DNA of 64,000 bases from positions 3,076,658-3,140,657 of the forward strand of contig NZ_CP046566.1 in assembly GCF_009740285.1 (NCBI RefSeq). Reading direction: 5' to 3'. The notes below the pieces were generated by a model that worked only from the letters and a program-made list of their open reading frames with translations, did not search any database and had not been told where the DNA came from. This document shows positions 45,613-55,281 of this stretch, piece by piece; position 1 is the first letter of the stretch; each line of letters starts with the position of its first letter. The DNA is from Phnomibacter ginsenosidimutans. Lineage in GTDB: Bacteria; Bacteroidota; Bacteroidia; Chitinophagales; Chitinophagaceae. The translations under genes and the position numbers were made by a program.

Positions 45613-48343
45613 TTAGAGCGGCACAGTTATTTCCAATTTGCAGCCTTCGCCGGGAGCAGAAATGATACGCATTTCACCGGCATAAAACTGAACCCGGCTT
45701 TGCATATTGCGCAGGCCAATACCCTTTGCTTTTTCTTTGGTATCAAAGCCCACACCATTGTCTGTTATGGTCATTTGCAATTGTGTGGGGGTAGAAGCCA
45801 GCACAATGGTAACAACGGTAGCTTTTGCATGCTTGTTGATATTGCTGATTTGCTCTTGTGCTATGCGATACAGCATCAACTCTTTTTGCTCATCAATGGC
45901 GACAGCAGGATCTAAGTGATTGATGAGGGTGATTTCCTGGCCATGGGCATTGGCAAACTGGCGAGACAAACTTTGCAGGGCATCAATCAATCCGGTGTCG
46001 CCCAACGTGGGCGTAACCAGCGTGTGAGATAAGGTACGGATTTCATCCACGGCAAGATTGACGCATTCAAAGCCTTGCTGCACTAAATGGTGCGGAATGG
46101 CTTCATGTTTTTTGGCACGTGCCAGGTAAATTTTTGCAGTAGCCAAAATCTGATTGATATTATCGTGTAGTTCTTTGGCCAGTTCGTTGCGTTCTTTTTC
46201 CTGTGCTTCAATGGTGAGTTGTGTGGTAAGTTTTTGTTGCTCAATTTGCCGGTCTACCAGTTCCTTCTCCAGCCTTTTTTGATCGGTAATATCAATCGAC
46301 AGAATGAGTATGCCTTCGGGCACAGGCTGAACGCTCAACTCGAACCACCCCTTGCTGCCATCCGGAAACTCAAACTCGTTGACAATGGTTTTTGAAATTC
46401 TGCTTTGCATGCAGTTTTGCAACTCAACAAACAACGGCGCTTTTTCAAAACCGGGATACACATCCATCATTCTCCTGCCCAACAATTCAGCTTCTGAAAA
46501 CTTGCTCTGCCGTATCACCACTTTGTTTAAAAACAGGTAGCGCCAGTCGAAGGAAATGATTTGTATACCTTCCTGCATGTTTTCCAGCAAGCCTTTGTAG
46601 TGTGTTTCTTTTTCCAACACTTCACGGGTTTTTTCTTCAACCCTTTTTTCCAGTGTGGCATTCAGTATTTTAATTTCCTGCTCGGCACTTTTGGCTGCCG
46701 TTTCATCGCCCACAAAACCCATCAGGAAAGAGGGTTTGCCAGCTTCGTTGTAAAAAATGCGGCTCTTACACCATATCCATCCCAACGTGCCGTCAGCTTT
46801 TATAATGCGGCAATCAAACTCAAGGTTTCTTTCTCCACCCGAGGCTACTTCCCAGGCTTTTTGCACTTTTTCATGATCTTCCGCCACCACGTGTTTTTCA
46901 AAAAACAGATCGAATGACCAATCCTTCACTAGTGTATCATACCCCATGATTTTATCATGAAGTACCGATACGCTTTATATCACCTGTAATCAAATCAATC
47001 GTCCAAGAGCCAATGCCTGCACTTTCCAATGCAAACGCAAGATTTTCCATCGATTTACGCAGCTCCGATTCCGATGCTTTCAATTGTGCTTCTGCACTAT
47101 TTCGTTCCTGGTTTTTACGGTAGATGATTAAAAACGTGGTAACAATGAGCAACAATGTAAGTCCCTGAAAAATGACAATGATTCGGTTCGAATTCGTAAT
47201 GGTCTTATTGTTCCGTTCTTCCCTTATTTCGAGCAATGCATTTTCGTGTCGTTGAATATCACTGATTATATTTTTAACTGATCCTCCAAGTAAAATACCT
47301 TCATTGGCTGCCACTTTCAGCTTTTCCGGCGTAAGCTCTCCTGCCTGAAAAACGGAAATCAAAATTTTTCTTGAAGCAATAAATCTATCAATCATTTGAG
47401 ACAATGAATCCACTCTCACCTGCTGTTCTCCATTTATTTCCGTTAGTTTTTTAAACTGCTTTAATTCACGTGAAATAGCTGTTACATGATTATAGAAAGC
47501 ATTGAGGTATAAATCTTCTTTGGTGACTAAAAAGCCTCTAAGACTACTTTGCATTTCTGCAGTCGTTTTGGCTATCCTTTCCGACATCAGCTGTGTGTCG
47601 TAAGTGTGGCGAATCGTTATTTCACTATCGGCCCGTTGCTTGTTGTTATCACTAATGGCAAAAAAAATGAAAATCAACAGTAACAACGACACCGCAAAAT
47701 AGACGCCCACTTTTTGCTCAAATGTGAGTTTGAAGTTTGCCAAATGCCGGCTCTTCAGCAATGATGTGCTCAGTAATAAAAATAATATGGCCGTAAGCAA
47801 TGCTGTTTTGGCCAACCATGGAATGGCCTGCAAAAAACTACTGCCGAAAAACTGGTTTAAAAATACCAGTGCCGAAACGATGATGATGCCAATAAGACTG
47901 ATCACACAAAACCACAACATTCTTTTTGACTGAATGAAAAGTATGACCAACGAAATAATGGCAAAGCTTAACGAAGTGTGCACACTTGGCCTGCCGGCAT
48001 ATTTTGTTTCAACGGGGTTGGGATCATCTTTCCAAATCAGTTCATCAATACCTGCATTGAAATCAAAAATGGTTTGAGAGGCACTGAGCAAGCCAAAAAC
48101 AAACATGAACAATGCAATGCCTTTTGCCCACTGCAGATAGCGGGGTTCTGCTTTTTCTTCCAGCAACCATACTGCTGTACCCAGCAATAAAAAACCAACA
48201 GCCGTATTGAATTTGATGTTGATAATGCCAGGTAAAACCGACTTGAATATATTGACATTGAATATCCAACCATATACTACCAGTATAGCCGCAACAATCA
48301 CTATTGCCGACAATACTTTACTAGTATGAAGTTTTTTCAACAT
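45613..48343 (-). CDS. Membrane histidine kinase with CHASE3-like and PAS domains (frameshift)
   Basis: Repaired length is about 909 residues. The N-terminal membrane part has about seven helices (residues 1-210), a CHASE3-like helical sensor (about 225-395, TTAEMQSSLRGFLVTKEDLYLNAF), a last helix near 400 and a coiled coil leading into PAS (AFALESAGIGSWTIDLITGDIK). A second PAS follows (LLENMQEGIQIISFDW). HisKA_3 has ERNELAKELHDNINQILATAK (phosphoacceptor His), then HATPase NINKHAKATVV and DNGVGFD. The frame breaks near 46972; dropping one base (extra C on the coding strand) joins GDIKVSVLHDKIMGYDTL. ATG 48343 is preferred over a GTG at 48373. No response regulator is adjacent. Confidence 0.9.
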
Positions 48344-48556
48344 CAATTGTAGCTGGATTTGAAATGAACTCACCTGTTATGCAAGAGGAGAAGATGAGTC
48401 AGTTACTAACGTGTAATGTAGGGGTAAACAAATTGAAAAACAATGACATATGACGCTAATTACCCGGTTTTGACATTCCTGTGAGCTGAATGACCGATTT
48501 GTGCCCAAATATCTTTTCCGTCAATGGTCTTTTCTTCATGTTAAACGGTTATTGAA

Positions 48557-49225
48557 TTACACTTTTTCTTTGGCTTGCAGCGCTGCTGCAGCACCTTTAT
48601 TGAAAATGATTTTATATAAAAAAACAACCGCTGTAATAGCGAAAATGGCGGCAATACTGTATTGCACCACGTTCATGTGGCTATGCATGTTTTGCAGCAG
48701 CACCTGCCCGCCTATTACAAACACAGCCAATCCAATAAGGGTGCCAATACCAATGCCCACACTGTACCAATTAAACTGTTGACCATTGGCCTGCAAAATG
48801 CCTTTGCTAAACAGCACCGTACTCCACCCAAACCAAAACGGAATTTGCATAGGGTTGAGAGCACTCATGGTTACGCCAAGTATAAACGGGTGCACATCGG
48901 CATTCAAAATCACATTCTTTCCATCTTGTGCGGGGTTGCTGGCTGCCATAAAACTGGTAACAGCTAAGGTGGCTACAATGGCAAAAGCCAGCCAATCCAT
49001 CAGTCGCAGCAGGCCCGCCCGGTGCTGTATCCAGCTGATGCCCACCAACGATACCCGTACATAGGCCACTTCAATTATTGCGGCGCCAACGCCAAACAGG
49101 CTGGCAGGCCACACACCTTCGGCAATAGAAATTTGCATGGCCGCCACATTAATGGTGCCCAATGGCAAAGTACCCAAGGCACTGATGCCCAATCCCCAAA
49201 AAGCAATACGCAGCAATGCTTTCAT
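48557..49225 (-). CDS. LysE-family translocator
   Basis: A 222-residue membrane exporter. Six helices are visible: FWGLGISALGTLPLGTINVAAMQ (with the conserved PLGTINV motif), the ASLFGVGAAIIEVAYVRVSL segment, LAFAIVATLAVTSFMA, GVTMSALNPMQIPFWFGWSTVLF (with NPMQIPFW), GIGIGTLIGLAVFVIGG and VVQYSIAAIFAITAVVFLY. LysE proteins export amino acids or related compounds. ATG 49225 fits the start; the longer frame upstream adds unlikely residues. Confidence 0.85.
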   Translation of the reverse strand: MKALLRIAFWGLGISALGTLPLGTINVAAMQISIAEGVWPASLFGVGAAIIEVAYVRVSLVGISWIQHRAGLLRLMDWLAFAIVATLAVTSFMAASNPAQDGKNVILNADVHPFILGVTMSALNPMQIPFWFGWSTVLFSKGILQANGQQFNWYSVGIGIGTLIGLAVFVIGGQVLLQNMHSHMNVVQYSIAAIFAITAVVFLYKIIFNKGAAAALQAKEKV

Positions 49226-49396
49226 TTCTCCCCCATTCTTCAAAGCGGCCAAATATAACCGACCTGAACCAGCCCTGTGAACAAGCCATACAAAATGTGG
49301 CAAACTGATGGCGAACAGCTACCTTCAAACCCGCATTTTTGTATATCGGTTGTCTGTGGTTTTTAAGGCCGGCAGACAATGGCTAAGCTTAGACAT

Positions 49397-50176
49397 ATGA
49401 ATGTAAAAACCATGGCCCAATGGGCCGCAGAAGGCACTGCGCCGGATATTTTATTTTGGGTAGGATGTGCAGGCAGTTTTGATCAGCGGGCACAAAAAGT
49501 AACCCGTGCTTTTGCTCAAATACTGGATGCTGCTGGTGTGAGCTACGGCATACTGGGCGCCGAAGAAATGTGTACCGGCGACCCTGCCCGCCGGGCCGGC
49601 AACGAATTTTTGTTTCAAATGATGGCCAGCCAAAACATTGCTGTGCTCAATGGTTATGGTATCAAAAAAATAGTAACCACCTGTCCGCATTGCTTTAATA
49701 CGCTGAGCAATGAATACCCCGAACTGGGCGGTCAGTATGAAGTGGTGCACCACACCACGTTGCTGCAGCAACTCATCAACGAGGGCAAAGTGAAAATGAA
49801 AGAAGGCGGTAGCTTCAAAGGCAAACGCATTACCTACCACGACAGCTGCTACCTCGGCCGGGCCAATCAAATTTATGAAGCGCCCCGTGCTGTGCTCGAA
49901 GCCCTCGATGCCGAGCTGGTAGAAATGAAACGCTGCCGCAGCAATGGTTTGTGCTGCGGTGCCGGCGGTGCACAAATGTTTAAAGAAGAAGAAAAAGGCA
50001 ATACCCGTGTCAACTGGGAACGTACCAAAGAAGCATTGGAAACACAACCCGCTGTCATCGCTTCTGCATGCCCTTTCTGCAATACCATGCTTACCGATGG
50101 TGTAAAAGTGAACGAAAAAGAAACCGAGGTACAGGTACTGGATGTGGCAGAACTGGTGGCGCAAAGTTTGGCATGA
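49397..50176 (+). CDS. CCG-domain Fe-S protein (heterodisulfide reductase/LutA-like)
   Basis: A protein of about 259 residues with two CCG modules: CAGSFDQRAQKVTRAF plus TTCPHCFNTLSNEYPELG and then HDSCYLGRANQIYEAPRAVLE plus CCGAGGAQMF and CPFCNTM. These cysteine motifs bind a [4Fe-4S] or noncubane cluster and occur in HdrB, GlpC/GlcF and LutA. The neighbours offer no clear partner, so the electron-transfer or lactate-oxidation role is not fixed. ATG 49397 (MNVKTMAQWA) is used because the family usually begins like this; an ATG at 49379 would add six residues. Spacing to the NtrC-like gene is 64 bases. Confidence 0.88.
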   Translation: MNVKTMAQWAAEGTAPDILFWVGCAGSFDQRAQKVTRAFAQILDAAGVSYGILGAEEMCTGDPARRAGNEFLFQMMASQNIAVLNGYGIKKIVTTCPHCFNTLSNEYPELGGQYEVVHHTTLLQQLINEGKVKMKEGGSFKGKRITYHDSCYLGRANQIYEAPRAVLEALDAELVEMKRCRSNGLCCGAGGAQMFKEEEKGNTRVNWERTKEALETQPAVIASACPFCNTMLTDGVKVNEKETEVQVLDVAELVAQSLA

Positions 50177-50240
50177 TTGCTGAAGTAAAGCCCCCGATTG
50201 TCAGCAGCATTTTTTTGAAGTAATACCCTACACAAGCATT

Positions 50241-51398
50241 ATGTCGAGCATTTTGATTATTGATGATGAAAGAGCCATTCGCAACACCCTCAGCGAAATT
50301 TTACAACACGAAGGCTACAAAATAGATGTAGCTGAGAATGGCGAAGAAGGCTTCGAAAAGTTTAAGAAAAACAGCTACGATGTAGTGTTGTGTGATATTA
50401 AAATGCCGAAGATGGACGGCATTGAATTTTTGGAAAAAAGCCGCGAAGTAAACCCTGATGTGCCGCTGATTATGATTAGCGGCCATGGCAATATTGAAAC
50501 AGCAGTAGAAGCTGTAAAAAAAGGTGCCTACGATTACATTTCCAAGCCGCCCGATCTCAACCGGTTGCTCATCACCATTCGCAATGCCACCGACAAAACC
50601 ACGCTGGTAGCCGAAACCAAAACGCTGAAACGCAAAATCAGCAAGGTGCAGGAGATTATAGGCGAAAGCGAACCCATTCAAAAAATTAAAGACACGATTG
50701 CCAAAGTAGCCCCCACCGATGCCCGGGTATTGGTAACCGGCGAAAACGGTGTGGGTAAAGAACTGGTGGCCAAGTGGATTCATGAGCAAAGCAACCGCTG
50801 CCGTGGTCCGTTGATTGAGGTCAACTGTGCTGCCATCCCCAGCGAACTCATCGAAAGCGAATTGTTTGGCCATGAAAAAGGGTCCTTTACTTCTGCCGTA
50901 AAACAGCGCATTGGCAAGTTTGAGCTGGCTAATGAAGGCACGTTGTTTTTGGATGAAGTGGGCGACATGAGCCTTGATGCTCAAGCCAAAGTACTGCGGG
51001 CTTTGCAAGAAGGTACTATTACCCGTGTAGGTGGCGATAAAGAAATAAAAGTGAATGTGCGGGTAGTAGCCGCTACCAACAAAAACCTGATGGAAGAAGT
51101 GGAAGCCCGGCGCTTTCGCCTCGACTTGTACCATCGCCTTGGTGTGATACTCATTCATGTACCATCGCTCAACGACCGCCGCAGCGATATTCCTGCATTG
51201 GTTGATCATTTCCTCACCAACATTTGCAACGAATACGGCACAGCCAAAAAACAGATTGCGGCAGATGCAGTAACCATGCTTCAGCAGTACAACTGGACGG
51301 GCAACATACGTGAACTGCGCAACATTGTAGAACGACTGGTGATTTTGAGCGACAAAACCATTACTGCGAAAGACGTACAGGAAAATGTACGGATGTAA
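50241..51398 (+). CDS. NtrC-like response regulator lacking a DNA-binding domain
   Basis: A 385-residue protein. The receiver domain is intact (acidic pair DD at 8-9, phosphoacceptor Asp52, Thr/Ser ISGHG, Lys in ISKPPDL). The AAA+ domain has Walker A TGENGVGKE, Walker B TLFLDEVGDM and a GNIRELRN R-finger/sensor block, but the GAFTGA sigma54-contact loop reads GSFTSA (214-219), and the protein ends a few residues after KDVQENVRM without the usual Fis-type HTH. Other Bacteroidota have similarly short proteins, as I recall, so this may be a genuine family, not a truncation. No kinase is adjacent. Confidence 0.9.
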   Translation: MSSILIIDDERAIRNTLSEILQHEGYKIDVAENGEEGFEKFKKNSYDVVLCDIKMPKMDGIEFLEKSREVNPDVPLIMISGHGNIETAVEAVKKGAYDYISKPPDLNRLLITIRNATDKTTLVAETKTLKRKISKVQEIIGESEPIQKIKDTIAKVAPTDARVLVTGENGVGKELVAKWIHEQSNRCRGPLIEVNCAAIPSELIESELFGHEKGSFTSAVKQRIGKFELANEGTLFLDEVGDMSLDAQAKVLRALQEGTITRVGGDKEIKVNVRVVAATNKNLMEEVEARRFRLDLYHRLGVILIHVPSLNDRRSDIPALVDHFLTNICNEYGTAKKQIAADAVTMLQQYNWTGNIRELRNIVERLVILSDKTITAKDVQENVRM

Positions 51399-51409
51399 CG
51401 CTTTTGCAG

Positions 51410-52306
51410 TTACGCCAACACACCGCCGAATGGCTGGCGACAATAATGGAGCAAGTCTTGCAAGCTTTTGAGACACCAGGCATTGGGGGCCGTGTGCTGT
51501 ATGTATTGCACCAATGGCCCGCTGGCTACAATTTGTTTGTTGGGAAAACGATGACTCCACATGTCAAGATATTCCTGAGCATCCATGCGGGTAAAATTGG
51601 TAAGCTGGTGGTAGTGCAGTTGTAGTATGTCTTTGCTTTTGCAATATTCTTCTACCGTGGCTTCTGCTACATTGGTGCCTAAGTATATGGTTGGATACCC
51701 GTTTTTGCGGAGCAAATAGTAGGTAAACAACAGCGGGATTTCGTGAAACTCTTCTTCGGGACCAAACAGCAAAATACAATGCTGGTGATTGGTTTTTACC
51801 ATCGGCAATTCATTGATGTGCCGGATGAGCAAATGCCGGATGAGATTGCTGGCAAAATGTTCTTGTGCCGGTTGCAATTCTTCATTCATCCAAAGCAGCC
51901 CTATTTTTTCGAGAAAAGGATATAGCACATGCACCACGGCCCTTTCCAGCCCCAGTTGTAAAATGGCCGACAGCAATGTAGAATCGAACAATGCAGCATT
52001 CATATCACGGCTGGCCTGCAGCAAATCGGTCATTTGCTCCACAAAAAAAACGCCGCTCCGCACTTCTTTGTCTATCATTTGCGCAATGGCTTCTTCGCTC
52101 AGCGAAGCAATGTGCGAAATTTTATACCCCTGATGATACAGCCAGCTTATCCGCAAAATGCGGCGCAGGTCATCGTTGGTATAAAACCGGTGCTGGCTTT
52201 CTTTCCGGTGGGGCAATACAAGGCCATAGCGGCTCTCCCACATCCGAAGGGTATGGGCTTTTATTCCGCTTAAACGCTCCACATCTCTGATAGAAAACAG
52301 TTGCAT
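51410..52306 (-). CDS. MerR-type regulator with a B12-binding-like domain (CarH/LitR-like)
   Basis: A 298-residue regulator. The N-terminal MerR winged helix covers residues 3-70 (LFSIRDVERLSGIKAHTLRMWESRYGL, HRFYTNDDLRRILRI). A helical cap follows (about 85-165, with WMNEELQPAQEHFASNLI), then a B12-binding Rossmann-like domain (about 170-290, ILLFGPEEEFHEIPLLFTYYLLRKNGYPTIYLG). The usual DxHxxG motif is altered to ExHxxP, but the cobalamin-ligating His is kept. CarH uses adenosylcobalamin for light sensing; here, light or B12 dependence is only inferred. It is convergent with the NtrC-like gene. Confidence 0.88.
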   Translation of the reverse strand: MQLFSIRDVERLSGIKAHTLRMWESRYGLVLPHRKESQHRFYTNDDLRRILRISWLYHQGYKISHIASLSEEAIAQMIDKEVRSGVFFVEQMTDLLQASRDMNAALFDSTLLSAILQLGLERAVVHVLYPFLEKIGLLWMNEELQPAQEHFASNLIRHLLIRHINELPMVKTNHQHCILLFGPEEEFHEIPLLFTYYLLRKNGYPTIYLGTNVAEATVEEYCKSKDILQLHYHQLTNFTRMDAQEYLDMWSHRFPNKQIVASGPLVQYIQHTAPNAWCLKSLQDLLHYCRQPFGGVLA

Positions 52307-52502
52307 TTGGCGAGAAAATTAGGACGCCAACGCCCTTTCAACCCTGACAAAAATCAGTTTCAGTCGTCTGTTGAACCTCTGGTGTCAAATACAAACAAAA
52401 TGATAAACTATATTGCCGGATTGGCCCGATACCACGAAAAGGTATTTTTGCCGGAACCGCTCTGCACACTTTACTTTGGCAGGCATTAAAACAAAAACCG
52501 AT

Positions 52503-54041
52503 ATGGGTTGGATCATTTTTTTGATAGGAACGATTGGCTGGCACATTGGTATGTACGGCATGTTTAAAAAAGCCGGCATTACCCCCTGGAAGGCCCTCAT
52601 TCCATTTTACAATACCTGGTGCATCATCGATAAAATTCAAATTCGCCGGGTATGGTTTTGGCTACAGTTTATTCCTATTGCCGGGCAGTTCATCAGCATT
52701 TGGCTCACCATCATTTTTGTGATGCATTTTGGAAGGTTCAATGTATTGCACCACGCAGCCGCTGTATTTGTGCCGTTCATTTATTTCCCCTATCTCGGCT
52801 TTTCGCCCAACGAACGCTATGCAGGTCGTGAAGTATTTCACAACTACAAAAAACCTTCGAGCCGCGAATGGGTAGATGCTGCCGTGTTTGCGGTAGTAGC
52901 GGCTACACTTATCCGCACCTTCATTTTCGAAGCCTACACCATTCCTACTCCGTCTATGGAAAAGACTTTGTTGGTGAATGATTTTCTCTTCGTTAATAAA
53001 GTATCGTACGGTCCCCGTATTCCCAAAACGCCGCTGAGTTTTCCGTTTGTACACAACCTCATGCCCAACTCACAAATACCTTCTTACCTCAAGTGGATTC
53101 AACTGCCTTACAGCCGCATACCCGGCTACGAAAAAGTAGAACGCAATGATGTAGTGGTATTCAATTTTCCGTTGGGTGATACGGTGATCAATCATCCAGA
53201 TTATGGCTCTAAAACACCGTACTACGATGTACTGAGGGGCGCACCATACAATGGCAACCGCGATGCGCTGATGGCCAATTGGGGCGATCAGATTTTGGTA
53301 CACCCCATGGACAAAGCCGACAATTACATCAAACGTTGTGTGGGTGTTGCCGGCGATACATTGCAGGTCATCCATGGCATTTTGTATGTAAATGGTCAAA
53401 AGGCCTACAGCCCTGCAGGAGAGCAAACCCATTACATTGTTCGCACCAATGGCACCCCCATTGACTTCGACAATCTGGAAGACAATACCGGCATTCAGCT
53501 GCGTTGGAATGTAAATAAGGAAGCCGACATAGAAGATCTGAACAAGACCTTTAATGAAGGCGGCATTTACTTTTTGAATATGTCGCCCGGCGATGCTGCT
53601 GCATTCAAAAAAATGAGCAATGTAAAAGCCGTGGAGCAATACATTATTCCTGCTGATAGCAGCGATACAGGTTTGTTTCCGAATGCGCCGGGTTATGGCT
53701 GGAGTGTAGATGAATACGGCCCCATTGTGATTCCTGCAAAAGGCGCTACTGTGTCACTCACATTGCAGAATCTGCCATTGTACGAACGCCTCATCCGCAA
53801 CTACGAAGAGCATACGCTGGAAGTGAAAGACAAGCAAATCATCATCGATGGTAAGCCTGCAGATAAATACACTTTTAAGTACAACTATTACTGGATGATG
53901 GGCGACAACCGCCACAACAGCCAGGACAGCCGCTACTGGGGTTTTGTACCCGAAACACATGTAGTGGGTAAAGCCAGTTTTATTTGGTTCAGTTGGGAGA
54001 ACGGTCCTCGTTGGAAACGGATTTTCAGCAGCATCAAATAA
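52503..54041 (+). CDS. lepB: Signal peptidase I with an N-terminal DUF5684-like membrane domain
   Basis: A 512-residue enzyme that cleaves signal peptides from secreted proteins at the outer face of the inner membrane. The first 110 residues form three or four helices with GMFKKAGITPWKALIPFYNTW, like DUF5684. The catalytic part has Ser151 (IPTPSMEKTLL), Lys277 (YIKRCVGVAGDTLQ), and the final GDNRHNSQDSRYWGFVP box. The Ser-to-Lys distance of 126 residues is longer than the roughly 55 of E. coli LepB, reflecting an inserted periplasmic domain typical of Bacteroidota. ATG 52503 (MGWIIFLIG) is used because the frame upstream from 52413 lacks a good start and adds 30 odd residues. Confidence 0.93.
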   Translation: MGWIIFLIGTIGWHIGMYGMFKKAGITPWKALIPFYNTWCIIDKIQIRRVWFWLQFIPIAGQFISIWLTIIFVMHFGRFNVLHHAAAVFVPFIYFPYLGFSPNERYAGREVFHNYKKPSSREWVDAAVFAVVAATLIRTFIFEAYTIPTPSMEKTLLVNDFLFVNKVSYGPRIPKTPLSFPFVHNLMPNSQIPSYLKWIQLPYSRIPGYEKVERNDVVVFNFPLGDTVINHPDYGSKTPYYDVLRGAPYNGNRDALMANWGDQILVHPMDKADNYIKRCVGVAGDTLQVIHGILYVNGQKAYSPAGEQTHYIVRTNGTPIDFDNLEDNTGIQLRWNVNKEADIEDLNKTFNEGGIYFLNMSPGDAAAFKKMSNVKAVEQYIIPADSSDTGLFPNAPGYGWSVDEYGPIVIPAKGATVSLTLQNLPLYERLIRNYEEHTLEVKDKQIIIDGKPADKYTFKYNYYWMMGDNRHNSQDSRYWGFVPETHVVGKASFIWFSWENGPRWKRIFSSIK

Positions 54042-54070
54042 ACCCGTAATTTTAACTGCCACAACAGAAA

Positions 54071-54099
54071 TCCTTCTCCAACATGGGGAAGGATTTTTT
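54071..54099 (+). terminator. Likely terminator after lepB
   Basis: tccttctcc (54071-54079) pairs with ggggaagga (54085-54093), one T-G wobble, 5-base loop, then six T (54094-54099). Confidence 0.75.
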
Positions 54100-54119
54100 A
54101 TCACTCAACCTGATGAAAG

Positions 54120-54605
54120 ATGGCAAACAAAACACATCAATTTACTTACGAGCTCCACGAGAACGAAAGCAGCCTTTCGCCAGCAGACCAAGCATTACTC
54201 CAGGCAGCCCGGGAGCACACTGCTGCAGCATACGCCCCTTACAGTGCATTTAAAGTAGCCGCTGTAGCACAAACCAGCAGCGGACATATTGTAAAAGGTA
54301 GTAATCAGGAAAACGCCAGCTATCCCGTTGGTATTTGTGCAGAAAGAGTGTTGCTCTCGGCACTCAGCACTTTGCACCCAACAGAAGCCGTAGCTACCAT
54401 GGCCATATCTTACCACAACCTGCATGGCAACAGTGGTAAGCCCGCATCGCCCTGTGGCATGTGCCGCCAGGCATTGGTAGAGTACGAGCAAAGGTTTAAC
54501 CAGCCCATGCGCCTCATTCTCTCAGGTCAGCAAGGCGAAGTAATGGTGATTGCTTCTGCCAAAGACATATTGCCGTTTGGCTTTACAGCAGAAGACATGA
54601 AGTAA
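54120..54605 (+). CDS. cdd: Cytidine deaminase
   Basis: Deaminates cytidine and deoxycytidine to uridine forms in pyrimidine salvage. A 161-residue zinc enzyme with the catalytic CAE (Cys73, Glu75 in GICAERVLLSAL) and PCGMCRQ (Cys112, Cys115) motifs. The SPYSxFxV-like segment appears as YAPYSAFKVAAVA at about 38-50. The ATG start at 54120 adds a 20-residue N-terminal extension (HQFTYELHENESSL) seen in other Bacteroidota members. A REP-like repeat pair lies just after the stop. Confidence 0.95.
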   Translation: MANKTHQFTYELHENESSLSPADQALLQAAREHTAAAYAPYSAFKVAAVAQTSSGHIVKGSNQENASYPVGICAERVLLSALSTLHPTEAVATMAISYHNLHGNSGKPASPCGMCRQALVEYEQRFNQPMRLILSGQQGEVMVIASAKDILPFGFTAEDMK

Positions 54606-54640
54606 TGGATGATGGATGGTAGTTGGTAGGTATTCTAGCT

Positions 54641-54664
54641 GATGTTGGTCGCTTGACCAACATC
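54641..54664. repeat. GTTGGTC/GACCAAC palindrome, copy A
   Basis: gatgttggtc (54641-54650) and gaccaacatc (54655-54664) form a perfect 10-bp stem with a 4-base gctt loop, in the gap after cdd. Confidence 0.85.
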
Positions 54665-54675
54665 TTAGAATTAGG

Positions 54676-54703
54676 CCATTGTTGGTCGCCGGACCAACAA
54701 TGG
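54676..54703. repeat. GTTGGTC/GACCAAC palindrome, copy B
   Basis: ccattgttggtc (54676-54687) and gaccaacaatgg (54692-54703) form a perfect 12-bp stem with a gccg loop, 11 bases after copy A. The paired copies share the core tgttggtcgc..gaccaaca with the element at 63763-63787. Confidence 0.85.
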
Positions 54704-54747
54704 AATCACGATAATTTCTCTTACTGCTACGAGAACTCAAATCCCGA

Positions 54748-55272
54748 CTACTTTTTCATCGCTTCGTTGTACGCTGCACTGCCGCCCTTGGGCACCGATA
54801 AATTTTGCCAGTCATTTTTGCGCAGCATTTTGCCCAACATTACTATTTGCCCAATGTGATAGCCATAGTGGGCCAGTTGACGCAGCAGGGCATCGTAGGC
54901 TTTCAGCTTTTCGGTACGGATGGTTACGTCTTGCATGAGTTGCGCATCGTTGAGCGAACCAATCGTACTCAGCACATGACTCCAGCCAGTTTCCCAAAAA
55001 TCAATCAGGTCTTGCTTGCTTACATTCATGGGCTCAAATTCTGCATCGCGGTTGCGCCAAGGCTTTTCGCCATCTTCTGTCAAAAAATTGCTGAACCGGC
55101 TCATCATGTTGCCATACATGTGCTGCACAATAATGGCAATGCTGTTGGCACCTTCCGCAGGCTCCCATTTCAATTCTGCTTCGCTTAATTGTGCAAATGT
55201 TTTATCGCCCAGTTGCTTGTAATAGATAAAGCGGGTAATGATGTCTTTGGTAAAATCAGCTGCTGTAATCAT
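54748..55272 (-). CDS. DinB-superfamily protein (DUF1572-like)
   Basis: A 174-residue four-helix-bundle protein. Putative metal-binding His residues sit in VQHMYGNMM (near 50) and in LRQLAHYGYHIGQIVMLGK (near 132-150), the spacing of the DinB/DUF1572 family, plus TWWRNRD-like PWRNRDAEF. DinB-like proteins are often thiol- or metal-dependent S-transferases, including bacillithiol S-transferases; an assignment to that activity here is only a possibility. It is single, flanked by the M28 peptidase on the same strand upstream. Confidence 0.85.
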   Translation of the reverse strand: MITAADFTKDIITRFIYYKQLGDKTFAQLSEAELKWEPAEGANSIAIIVQHMYGNMMSRFSNFLTEDGEKPWRNRDAEFEPMNVSKQDLIDFWETGWSHVLSTIGSLNDAQLMQDVTIRTEKLKAYDALLRQLAHYGYHIGQIVMLGKMLRKNDWQNLSVPKGGSAAYNEAMKK

Positions 55273-55281
55273 GCAAGAAAA

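Noticed and set aside
50301-51560. 419-residue minus-strand ORF
   Set aside because: Shadow of the NtrC-like gene, Phe- and Tyr-rich with no domain.
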